13,715 nucleotides of DNA from Chloroflexota bacterium (lineage in GTDB: Bacteria > Chloroflexota > FW602-bin22 > JAMCYS01): NCBI GenBank assembly GCA_021847625.1, contig JAJZQK010000030.1:1-13715 (forward strand). Direction: 5' to 3'. The first letter of the stretch is position 1, and each line of letters opens with the position of its first letter. Of the stretch, positions 1-5,617 are shown one piece after another. A model generated the notes under the pieces. The model ran no database searches, had not been told where the DNA came from, and was given only the letters and a program-made list of their open reading frames with translations. The translations under genes and the position numbers were made by a program.

Positions 1-2
1 CC

Positions 3-122
3 CACCCACGGCCAGACTGCGCCGCCGAACAGCCGGCAGCACGGGGAAAAGTCGACTACCCCCAACCACCCCACACCCCCTGTAGAGTACTCTGCGTCGC
101 AGAGCCCAGCAAACCACCGCAT
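3..122 (-). CDS. Possible 5' end of an unidentified gene running off the window (weak)
   Basis: An ATG at 122 opens a minus-strand frame that stays open to the window edge (about 40 codons, beginning MRWFAGLCDAEYS). It lies about 30 bases downstream of the predicted start of the leftward promoter at 159-187. There is no convincing Shine-Dalgarno sequence, and the residues match no family I recognise; the short string AGLCDAE only faintly recalls LAGLIDADG motifs. The stretch could equally be untranslated leader. It is listed because a near-consensus promoter points into it. Confidence 0.15.
   Translation of the reverse strand, partial: MRWFAGLCDAEYSTGGVGWLGVVDFSPCCRLFGGAVWPWV
90..104. repeat. 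Perfect 15-bp palindrome
   Basis: CTCTGCG-T-CGCAGAG is a perfect dyad with a single central base. It lies within the leader predicted for the leftward promoter at 159-187. It could be an operator or a short hairpin; function unknown. Confidence 0.3.
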
Positions 123-134
123 CCCACAACTACT

Positions 135-154
135 CTGCCGGCCAGAGCCGGCAG
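135..154. repeat. Perfect inverted repeat / hairpin
   Basis: CTGCCGGC and GCCGGCAG form an 8-bp perfect stem around a CAGA loop. It overlaps the predicted start of the leftward transcript. It could be a leader hairpin, or the terminator of a gene entering from the left on the plus strand, although no clear U tract follows. Confidence 0.4.
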
Positions 155-158
155 GCCT

Positions 159-187
159 AATATACCCGCCAAGCCATCACTTGTCAA
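159..187 (-). promoter_or_regulatory. Sigma70-like promoter, leftward
   Basis: Read on the minus strand, a perfect -35 box TTGACA (182-187) is followed by a 17-base spacer and the -10 box TATATT (159-164). The predicted transcription start is near 152. The transcript would leave the window at base 1 and would carry the hairpins at 135-154 and 90-104 in its leader. Confidence 0.5.
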
Positions 188-318
188 CAACAAAGACGCT
201 TGATCTAGCTTGCGCCGCTTCGGGCGGTCGGAGGGGGTGTAAGCGATGCCAGAACGCTCGATGCCAAATGGTCGCCGGCAGAGGCCGATTCTTCCCAATG
301 GACAGGAGCACTCGACTG

Positions 319-348
319 TTGAACAGACGGCCTGCCTGGTGGTATAGT
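319..348 (+). promoter_or_regulatory. Sigma70-like promoter for the TPP-enzyme gene
   Basis: TTGAAC (319-324) and TATAGT (343-348) are separated by 18 bases, giving a predicted start near 355. The leader to the GTG start codon at 495 would be about 140 bases. I see no recognisable riboswitch in it. Confidence 0.5.
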
Positions 349-482
349 GTCTGAGCCAGGGTCGTTCCGATCGCTCCTGCTACCGCCCAGGCCGCGGGAA
401 CGATGGGCAGCGGCCCACCTGGGGTGCTCCAGCCATGCTGGAGATAGCACTCGGCGCCGGGCCTGCGGCGCCGACGGAATCG

Positions 483-490
483 AAAGGAGG
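483..490 (+). promoter_or_regulatory. Strong Shine-Dalgarno that sets the start of the TPP-enzyme gene
   Basis: AAAGGAGG lies 4 bases before the GTG at 495. The frame is also open from an upstream ATG at 435, but that ATG has no comparable ribosome binding site, and the 20 extra residues (Gly/Ala/Pro rich) do not look like the start of this enzyme family. The GTG start is preferred. Confidence 0.75.
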
Positions 491-494
491 GGCC

Positions 495-2153
495 GTGAAG
501 CCCGTCAAAGCAGCTAATGGTCTCGTGCGCATTCTGAAGGCGGAAGGCGTAAAGTGGGTATCCACCTTCCCAGTTTGCGGTATTAACAATGCCCTCGGAG
601 AGGAGGGCGTCCCGCTGGTGATGATGCGGGAGGAGAGGTTCGCGGCAGCCGTCGCCGATGGGTTGTCGCGCGCCACCGGCGGCAAGCAGATCGGCGTCTT
701 TACGGTAATGGGCGGCCTCAACTGTGCCGGCCTGCAGATGGCCTACGGCGCCCTCGCCCAGGCCTACGAAGACTCTTCGCCCGTACTCTGCCTCACCGAC
801 GGCGTGCCGGCGGGGGCCACCGGCAGCAGTCACTACGATATCTCGCTCGGCTTCCACGCCGTCACCAAGTGGATCGGCCAGATCGATCAGGCCGAGCGCG
901 TGCCGGAGTTCATGCGGCGGGCCTTCACCCACCTGCGCACGGGCCGGCCCGGTCCGGTCCTCGTGACTCTGCCCCGGGGACTCGGCGAGTACGACGAGGA
1001 CGCGCACCCCTACGTGCCCGTGAGGGGTTGGCGCTCGGGCCCGGACCCTGACGACGTGAAGGCCGCCGTGAAGGCTCTGCTGGCGGCGAAGAATCCCCTG
1101 CTCTACGTCGGCGAAGGGGTGTTCTACGCCAACGCCCTCACGGAACTGCGCCAGTTCGCCGAGATAGCCCAGGTACCCGTGCTCACCACTCTCAAGGGCA
1201 AGAGCGCCTTTCCTGAGAACCATCCCCTCTCCGTCGGCGTGCGCGGCGAGCTGGCGGCAGCCCACCTGCGCGAGTGCGACCTTCTCTTCGCCATCGGCTC
1301 CAGCCTCTCGCCCGGCCGCTTCAGCCACGCCATCCCGGGCGCCCAGGGCAAGACAATCGTCCAGTGCACGGTAGACGCCCTGGATATCAACAAAAGCTAC
1401 CGGACCGACTTCGCCCTCATCGGCGATGCCAAGCTGACCCTGCAGGCGTTGGTGGCCGAGACGGCCGCCCAGACCGGGGGCGGCGTCAAGCCAAAGACGG
1501 GTCTGATCGAGGAGATCAAAGCCGCCAAGGAGCAGTTCCTGGCCAAGTACCGCCCGGCGATGGAATCGGACGAGAAGCCGATCAACCCCTACCGGGTCTA
1601 CGCGGACCTGATGAAGGCGATCGACCTCAACAACTCGTTCGTGAGCCCCGATTCCGGCAACACGCGCGACCAGACGAGCACGATCTACGAGTCACTCATC
1701 CCCCACGGGTTCCTTGGCTGGGGCAACGTCTCGACGCTAGGCTTCGGCCTCGCCGCCGCCATTGGGGCCAAGCTGGCCTACCCGGAGCGCCAGTGCGTGA
1801 ACATCACCGGCGACGCCGGGGTGAGCTACATGCTAGGCAACTTCGAGGCCCTCGTCCGCCACGGCATCGGCGTGACGACGATCCACATCAACAACGGCTC
1901 GTTTGCCGGCTATGGGCCGGGCTTCTGGGGCCCCGGGCACGACCCCTATACCTACCAGGTCTCGGAGCACTCCGTGGCCGACGCCTCGGAAGCAGTTAAG
2001 GCCCTCGGCTACTACGCCGAGGACGTCAGCGAACCGGCGGAGATCATCCCCGCCCTCCAGCGCGCCTTTGCCGAGAACGTCAAGAACCGGCCGGCCTACC
2101 TGGAGTTCCTGTGCAGCGAGTACCCGGTCCATGGTGGCTGGGTGACAGACTGA
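495..2153 (+). CDS. Thiamine diphosphate-dependent enzyme, acetolactate synthase-like
   Basis: A 552-residue cytoplasmic enzyme with the three-domain layout of the acetolactate synthase / pyruvate decarboxylase family. The N-terminal PYR domain (about 1-165) carries the likely catalytic glutamate Glu47, in REERFAAAVADG. A central domain (about 185-320) follows, then a C-terminal PP domain (about 360-520). The Mg-TPP motif begins GDA at 439-441 and ends NN at 466-467. Two family signatures deviate: FPVCG at 25-29 replaces the common FGVPG loop, and GDA replaces the usual GDG. The start is GTG at 495 with AAAGGAGG just upstream. The gene stands alone on the plus strand, with a promoter at 319-348 and a hairpin terminator at 2176-2210, and runs convergent to the rest of the window. 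The family covers synthases, decarboxylases and lyases acting on 2-oxo acids or their CoA or sulfo derivatives, and the substrate cannot be read from this sequence. Confidence 0.88.
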   Translation: MKPVKAANGLVRILKAEGVKWVSTFPVCGINNALGEEGVPLVMMREERFAAAVADGLSRATGGKQIGVFTVMGGLNCAGLQMAYGALAQAYEDSSPVLCLTDGVPAGATGSSHYDISLGFHAVTKWIGQIDQAERVPEFMRRAFTHLRTGRPGPVLVTLPRGLGEYDEDAHPYVPVRGWRSGPDPDDVKAAVKALLAAKNPLLYVGEGVFYANALTELRQFAEIAQVPVLTTLKGKSAFPENHPLSVGVRGELAAAHLRECDLLFAIGSSLSPGRFSHAIPGAQGKTIVQCTVDALDINKSYRTDFALIGDAKLTLQALVAETAAQTGGGVKPKTGLIEEIKAAKEQFLAKYRPAMESDEKPINPYRVYADLMKAIDLNNSFVSPDSGNTRDQTSTIYESLIPHGFLGWGNVSTLGFGLAAAIGAKLAYPERQCVNITGDAGVSYMLGNFEALVRHGIGVTTIHINNGSFAGYGPGFWGPGHDPYTYQVSEHSVADASEAVKALGYYAEDVSEPAEIIPALQRAFAENVKNRPAYLEFLCSEYPVHGGWVTD

Positions 2154-2175
2154 CCGCTTAACCGCCGATAACGAT

Positions 2176-2210
2176 TCGAGGGGCGCCTGCGAGAGAGCGG
2201 CGCCCCTCGA
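2176..2210 (+). terminator. Hairpin terminator after the TPP-enzyme gene
   Basis: A perfect 12-bp stem, TCGAGGGGCGCC (2176-2187) with GGCGCCCCTCGA (2199-2210), has an 11-base loop and starts 22 bases after the stop codon. The following TTAGTT is only a weak U tract. The stem is symmetrical, so it may also stop minus-strand transcripts. Confidence 0.65.
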
Positions 2211-2211
2211 T

Positions 2212-2425
2212 TAGTTCGGCCAGGGACGAGTCAGCGTTCCCTCCCGCGGAAGGGGTGAGCGGAGGGGTAATGAGCTCGCTCGACGCCGGCCGCCCCGTTT
2301 GTTGGTCCAACAATGAGGACCGTAGGTACGGGCTGTCCGCCCGCCGCTGAAGCAGCGGGCTAAGGCAACAAAGCCCCTCTCGAGGGGGCTGAGGAGGGCG
2401 CGGTGGGCAAAGAAGTGGATGCTAT
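2212..2425. repeat. Hairpin-rich intergenic repeat DNA
   Basis: This non-coding stretch holds three dyads: a perfect 15-bp palindrome at 2299-2313 (TTGTTGG-T-CCAACAA), an imperfect hairpin at 2340-2360 (CCCGCCGCT/AGCAGCGGG type), and AGCCCC/GGGGCT at 2372-2390. Such strings of short GC hairpins are typical of dispersed intergenic repeats. The stretch begins where recognisable UroD homology stops, so it may have replaced the rest of that gene. Boundaries are approximate, and no second copy is present in the window. Confidence 0.4.
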
Positions 2426-2510
2426 GCCGGGCGCCGAGATCGATCGGCACGCGGTTGGCTTCCTCGCGCCGCAAGGCCATCAGTACACGCTCTCTTGACG
2501 TCATCGTCAT
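2421..2510 (-). pseudogene. Truncated 5' end of a UroD/MtaA-family methyltransferase gene
   Basis: From the ATG at 2510 the minus strand encodes MTMTSRERVLMALRREE, then NRVPIDLG. This is the characteristic N-terminus of uroporphyrinogen decarboxylase-family proteins, including the MtaA/MtbA/CmuA methylcobamide methyltransferases. A good Shine-Dalgarno AGGAGG (2521-2526) sits 10 bases upstream. After about 28-30 residues the likeness ends, and the frame continues as Arg-rich translation of repeat DNA to a stop at 2211; a full family member is about 340-380 residues. The gene therefore appears broken by a deletion or insertion at about 2421-2425. It may once have served the same C1 pathway as the MttB-like and corrinoid genes, whose methyl group a UroD-type protein can accept. 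The family call rests on a short N-terminal match only. Confidence 0.6.
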
Positions 2511-2595
2511 GGTCTGCTTTCCTCCTTCGCGGATGCTCTCCTCCCCGCTGCCCAAGCAGGAACCGCCAGGCAAAAGAGACACCCGCGGCCGATCT

Positions 2596-3303
2596 CTAGA
2601 GACGGCTGCCGGCCTCCTCCTCGGCTTCCTCCAAGGCTTCCTGGAGGGCAGCAAAGGTGGGCAGCGAGGGGTCGAGCTCGTTTGCCTTCGTGGCGGCATA
2701 GCGCGCGGCCTCTTCGTTGTTCTCGAATAGGTACTCCAGCGCCAGGGCGTGATGGGCCTCGGCCAGCTCGGGGTTTAGCTCGATGGCGCGGGAGAACTCC
2801 GAGAGGGCCTCTTCGCCCAGGTCCAGCGCGAAGTAGCGCCTGCCGAGCTCCAGATAGAGCGTCGCATCGCGGGGCCACTTCCTGAGCTGGCGCTCACAGC
2901 GGCGGATGGCCCGCACCTCCGATAGATAAGTCCCGAAGTCCCCGCTACGCCCCTCGCGGATGCCCCGCTCCAGCAACTGCTGGGCGCGCCCCCATTGGCG
3001 CGCCGCCACGTAACCCATCGCCTCCTCCAGCAGCGGGTCGCTCGGCTCCGGTTCGGGCTCGCGGGCCTCGGCCAGGACCTGACTGTCCCGTTCAACGGTT
3101 TCGGCGGCAGCCGCAAGGGCTGCCCCCTCGACGGCCAACGATCGACCCTCAGCTACCGCATCCGCTTCGACGGCGGGCGGCACGGCGACGCCGCCGCGCT
3201 GCCGGGCGCGCAGAAACCGATACGGCGACACCCTGCGAGCAGCCCAAGACGACCCGCTGACCAGCCGACGCAAGGCGCCAATCGTGCTTCTGCCTATGTC
3301 CAT
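2596..3303 (-). CDS. Tetratricopeptide repeat protein
   Basis: A 235-residue soluble protein. Residues 1-90 are Ala/Arg/Glu rich with no signal peptide or membrane segment, ending in a Glu-Pro stretch. TPR-like helix pairs follow at about 91-124, 146-179 and 180-213; the clearest contains LELGRRYFALDLGEEALSEF and ends AIELNPE, the classical TPR spacing. The C-terminus is acidic and Glu rich, suggesting a short coiled coil or charged tail. The ATG at 3303 has GGAAGG about 10 bases upstream. TPR domains bind protein partners, but the partner here is unknown. The gene lies just upstream of the UroD remnant in the same direction (86 bases apart). Two dyads at 3349-3382 precede it and may mark its promoter. 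Confidence 0.75.
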   Translation of the reverse strand: MDIGRSTIGALRRLVSGSSWAARRVSPYRFLRARQRGGVAVPPAVEADAVAEGRSLAVEGAALAAAAETVERDSQVLAEAREPEPEPSDPLLEEAMGYVAARQWGRAQQLLERGIREGRSGDFGTYLSEVRAIRRCERQLRKWPRDATLYLELGRRYFALDLGEEALSEFSRAIELNPELAEAHHALALEYLFENNEEAARYAATKANELDPSLPTFAALQEALEEAEEEAGSRL

Positions 3304-3348
3304 GGTCGACCACCCTTCCAGCCGGCTCCTCGGCGAGCCTAGCTTTGT

Positions 3349-3382
3349 CTACTATAAGTAGAAACGTAAGTTCTCTCTTACG
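3349..3382 (-). promoter_or_regulatory. Two adjacent dyads at the probable TPR-gene promoter
   Basis: CTACT-ATA-AGTAG (3349-3361) and CGTAAG-TTCTCT-CTTACG (3365-3382) are perfect inverted repeats 46-79 bases before the TPR start codon. On the minus strand TATAGT (3351-3356) could be a -10 box. The -35 position has no good match and is occupied by the second dyad, as at an activator-dependent promoter. This reading is inference. Confidence 0.3.
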
Positions 3383-3625
3383 GTTACAGTTTGGCTGCCA
3401 GTGGCGCGATACCGCCCGGGCGGCGTGCATCTCAACCAGCTGCCTTACCGGTGGCCCTAACCCCTGCTTCCACCCCCATCACACCGCCAAATCAACCCCA
3501 GGTTCAGTCCCTAAGAACATCATACCACGCTCCACCAAATAGGCGAGCCCCAAACGCGGCTACCCAGAAAGCTGTGTCGATTCCGTCTAAGTCGTTCGCC
3601 CCTTGGCGACTGGCAAATCGATCGG
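3383..3625. other. Intergenic region without recognisable gene
   Basis: The stretch between the dyads at 3349-3382 and the ferredoxin stop codon has a less GC-biased, C-rich plus strand. Short frames exist on both strands, but none has a plausible ribosome binding site or a recognisable family. No clear terminator for the ferredoxin operon was found. Confidence 0.4.
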
Positions 3626-3820
3626 CTAGCGCACAAGGAACGGCAGCACGAGCCTTATTGCCCCCTCCGGGCAGTCGACCTCGCAGGCGTTGCAGTACCA
3701 GCACTCGTCGTAGCCCTCGCGGGCAAACCCCTCGTCATCCAAGCGGAGGTTATCCAGCGGGCAGACATCCACGCAGGTGCCGCAACCCGTGCACAGGTCT
3801 CGATCCACGACGACGTTCAT
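3626..3820 (-). CDS. Small 2x[4Fe-4S] ferredoxin, partner of the flavoprotein
   Basis: A 64-residue cytoplasmic ferredoxin with two complete CxxCxxCxxxCP motifs: Cys10, 13, 16, 20 and Cys40, 43, 46, 50. It should carry two low-potential [4Fe-4S] clusters and pass single electrons. Its ATG overlaps the flavoprotein stop codon (ATGA, 3817-3820), so the two are translationally coupled; GGAGGGAGGG lies within the flavoprotein's 3' end. This order, a flavoprotein followed by a two-cluster ferredoxin, resembles aprA-aprB of adenylylsulfate reductase. However, AprB is about 150 residues and has a C-terminal extension that is missing here. It is most likely the electron-transfer subunit of a two-subunit flavin oxidoreductase. 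Confidence 0.9.
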   Translation of the reverse strand: MNVVVDRDLCTGCGTCVDVCPLDNLRLDDEGFAREGYDECWYCNACEVDCPEGAIRLVLPFLVR

Positions 3821-5505
3821 GCTTGCCCTCCCTCCGCCGCGGGCTCAACCGGCCGGCAGTCGACGGCCGCTGTCCCCTCCGCGCCACGCCTCAGCACGAC
3901 GTGCTTGAGCCAATTGGCGTCGTCACGCTCGGGGTAGTCCGTGCGGCGGTGTTTCGGCCCCCAACGGCTCTCCTTGCGCACGGCACCCGCCGTCGCCGAG
4001 AGCTCGGCGCAGTCGATTATGCACTCCACTTCCCAGTAGCGGGACAGCTCGTGCGCATCCCGCACGCGTACCACCTTCGGTAGTTCTTCGCGCAAGGCGT
4101 GCATCCAGGCGACGGCGTTCCGCAGCTTCCACTCGTTCTTGGGCGGAGTGACGTACTCGTTAATGATGCGCCGCACCTTGTACTCGAACTCGTGGGGAGA
4201 GACCTCCAGGCCCGGCCGGTGCGCCAATAGCCGCACGATTTCACGTTCCCAGTCGGCGACCACTGCCTCCGGAACCGCCGGTTGGTGTCTACGACCGACG
4301 GCCTCGCAGGCTTGTTCGGCAGCCACCTCGCCCATCACGAAGGCGCCGGTGAGGTATTGGAAGGGCACGGAGGCGACATCGCCGGCGGCGTACAGACCGG
4401 GCAGAGTCGTTTCGGCTCTGTCGTTCACCAGTAGGCCGGCCATGCCGTGGCCGCTACAGAGCTTGTACTCCGTGGGACCCAGCTCGACGTCGTCCTTGCG
4501 CAGGTCGATCCCGCGCTGCTCGAAGAAACGCTTCTGGGCCGGCCGCTCGGTGCTGAAGAGTATCCTTTCGATCTCCCGAATCCTCTCCTCAGGCAGATGG
4601 CTCACCCGCAGGAAGAGCGGTCCGTGGGCTTGCTGCTCGCCAAACCTCTTGGCCGACTGCTGGAAGTAGCTGCCGGTCTTGCTTCGTTCGGCGCTTTGCA
4701 CGGGCTCACCCCGGGAGTTGACGACGATGCCGCCTAGGGGAATGGCCACGGAGGTTATCGGCACGCCGATATCCTTGGTTATGGCATGGTTGCTCGTGTA
4801 CTCCATGTTCACTAGCGAGGCCCCGGCCCGATAGCCGAGAGCATAGCCATCGCCCGCGTTGCCAGGGAAGTCGAGAGTGCCGAAGAGGTAGCCGGAGCCA
4901 GGGAGCCCGAAGCGAGCGGCGCCCCCGGCGGTAAGGATGACGGCCTTGGCCGTGCAGACGACGAGCGCGCCGCTGCGGATGTCGAGCCCAAGGGCCCCGC
5001 AGACGCCGCGGTCGTCCAACAGCAGCGACAGCGCCATGGTCCGGTTGATCGCCCGCACGCCGAGCTGCTCCACCGTACCCGCCAGCAGCACCTTGAGGTC
5101 GGGCGCTTCCATCGGCACGGTGAAGGCCGCGTTCGGGTGGATCTGGTGCAGGACGTAGGCGCCGTCGGGACCGTGCCCGAACTTGACGCCCCACGACTCG
5201 AGCTTCTTCACCAGCGGCAGGCTCCGCCGGGCGACGACCCGATGGGGCGCCGGGTCGTAGATGCCCTCCGTGAGGAGACGAATAGCGGTGAGGTAGTCGC
5301 CTTCGGTCGTAACGCCCGGAATGACGACGACGTTCATAGCGTCCATGCCCATCGCCAGCGTGCCGGCCCGCCTTAGCCCGCCTTTCTCCATGACGGTCAC
5401 GTCGAGGGCGGGGGCGACCTCCTTCGCTCGAATGGCGGCCATCGCCCCGGCACTACCGCCGCCGATAATGAGGATATCGGTAGAAACGCTCTGTCTACCT
5501 ACCAT
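3817..5505 (-). CDS. FAD-dependent oxidoreductase, AprA / fumarate reductase flavoprotein family
   Basis: A 562-residue flavoprotein. The N-terminal Rossmann motif is IIGGGSAGAMAA (GGGSAG at about 15-20), with MEKGG closing the ADP-binding fold. The second FAD contact, PGLYAAGDVA, lies at about 369-378. GHGMAG at about 352-357 sits where this family places its catalytic or substrate-binding His (His353). Near the C-terminus SRWG (about 513-516), RTDYPERDD (521-529) and NWLKHV (531-536) resemble the helical C-terminal domain of AprA and SdhA/FrdA proteins. There is no signal peptide, so it is cytoplasmic. The start is taken as the ATG at 5505; the TTG at 5508 is an equally reachable alternative, and the upstream AGGGATGG is only a moderate ribosome binding site. 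The stop overlaps the ferredoxin start by 4 bases. The substrate is unknown. True adenylylsulfate reductase is unlikely, because the expected sat/aprB/qmo context is absent and the ferredoxin is short. Confidence 0.88.
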   Translation of the reverse strand: MVGRQSVSTDILIIGGGSAGAMAAIRAKEVAPALDVTVMEKGGLRRAGTLAMGMDAMNVVVIPGVTTEGDYLTAIRLLTEGIYDPAPHRVVARRSLPLVKKLESWGVKFGHGPDGAYVLHQIHPNAAFTVPMEAPDLKVLLAGTVEQLGVRAINRTMALSLLLDDRGVCGALGLDIRSGALVVCTAKAVILTAGGAARFGLPGSGYLFGTLDFPGNAGDGYALGYRAGASLVNMEYTSNHAITKDIGVPITSVAIPLGGIVVNSRGEPVQSAERSKTGSYFQQSAKRFGEQQAHGPLFLRVSHLPEERIREIERILFSTERPAQKRFFEQRGIDLRKDDVELGPTEYKLCSGHGMAGLLVNDRAETTLPGLYAAGDVASVPFQYLTGAFVMGEVAAEQACEAVGRRHQPAVPEAVVADWEREIVRLLAHRPGLEVSPHEFEYKVRRIINEYVTPPKNEWKLRNAVAWMHALREELPKVVRVRDAHELSRYWEVECIIDCAELSATAGAVRKESRWGPKHRRTDYPERDDANWLKHVVLRRGAEGTAAVDCRPVEPAAEGGQA

Positions 5506-5560
5506 CAAGACACCATCCCTGCTAGTTGCCTATCCCTGGTCGCGTATAGATAAAAGGATT

Positions 5561-5598
5561 GGTGGGCCACTCCGAACACTGAGTCGGAGTGGCCCACC
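5561..5598 (-). terminator. Strong intrinsic terminator after the solute-binding protein gene
   Basis: GGTGGGCCACTCCGA (5561-5575) and TCGGAGTGGCCCACC (5584-5598) form a perfect 15-bp stem with an 8-base loop, 19 bases past the binding-protein stop codon. On the minus strand it is followed by AATCCTTTTA. It should separate or strongly attenuate expression of the downstream flavoprotein/ferredoxin pair. Confidence 0.85.
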
Positions 5599-5617
5599 AG
5601 TTGGCTGTGACTCGGGT

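Noticed and set aside
246..347. Small plus-strand reading frame of 33 codons with GGAGG about 11 bases upstream
   Set aside because: Its end overlaps the -10 box of the promoter at 319-348, the residues look random, and no family is recognisable.
435..494. ATG at 435 as the start of the TPP-enzyme gene
   Set aside because: The GTG at 495 has a near-perfect Shine-Dalgarno and begins the family fold; the extra 20 residues show no family likeness.
177..1328. Long minus-strand reading frame opposite the TPP-enzyme gene
   Set aside because: It is antisense to a well-recognised enzyme, and its His/Arg/Gly-rich composition is the usual shadow of a high-GC gene.
3504..3625. Minus-strand frame ending NDLDGIDTAFWVAAFGARLF and onwards, between the ferredoxin and TPR genes
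   Set aside because: The residues look somewhat protein-like, but there is no start signal independent of the ferredoxin gene and no recognisable family.
3817..5505. Annotation as true adenylylsulfate reductase AprA
   Set aside because: The ferredoxin partner is much shorter than AprB and no sulfate-activation or electron-transfer complex genes are nearby; only family-level similarity is supportable.
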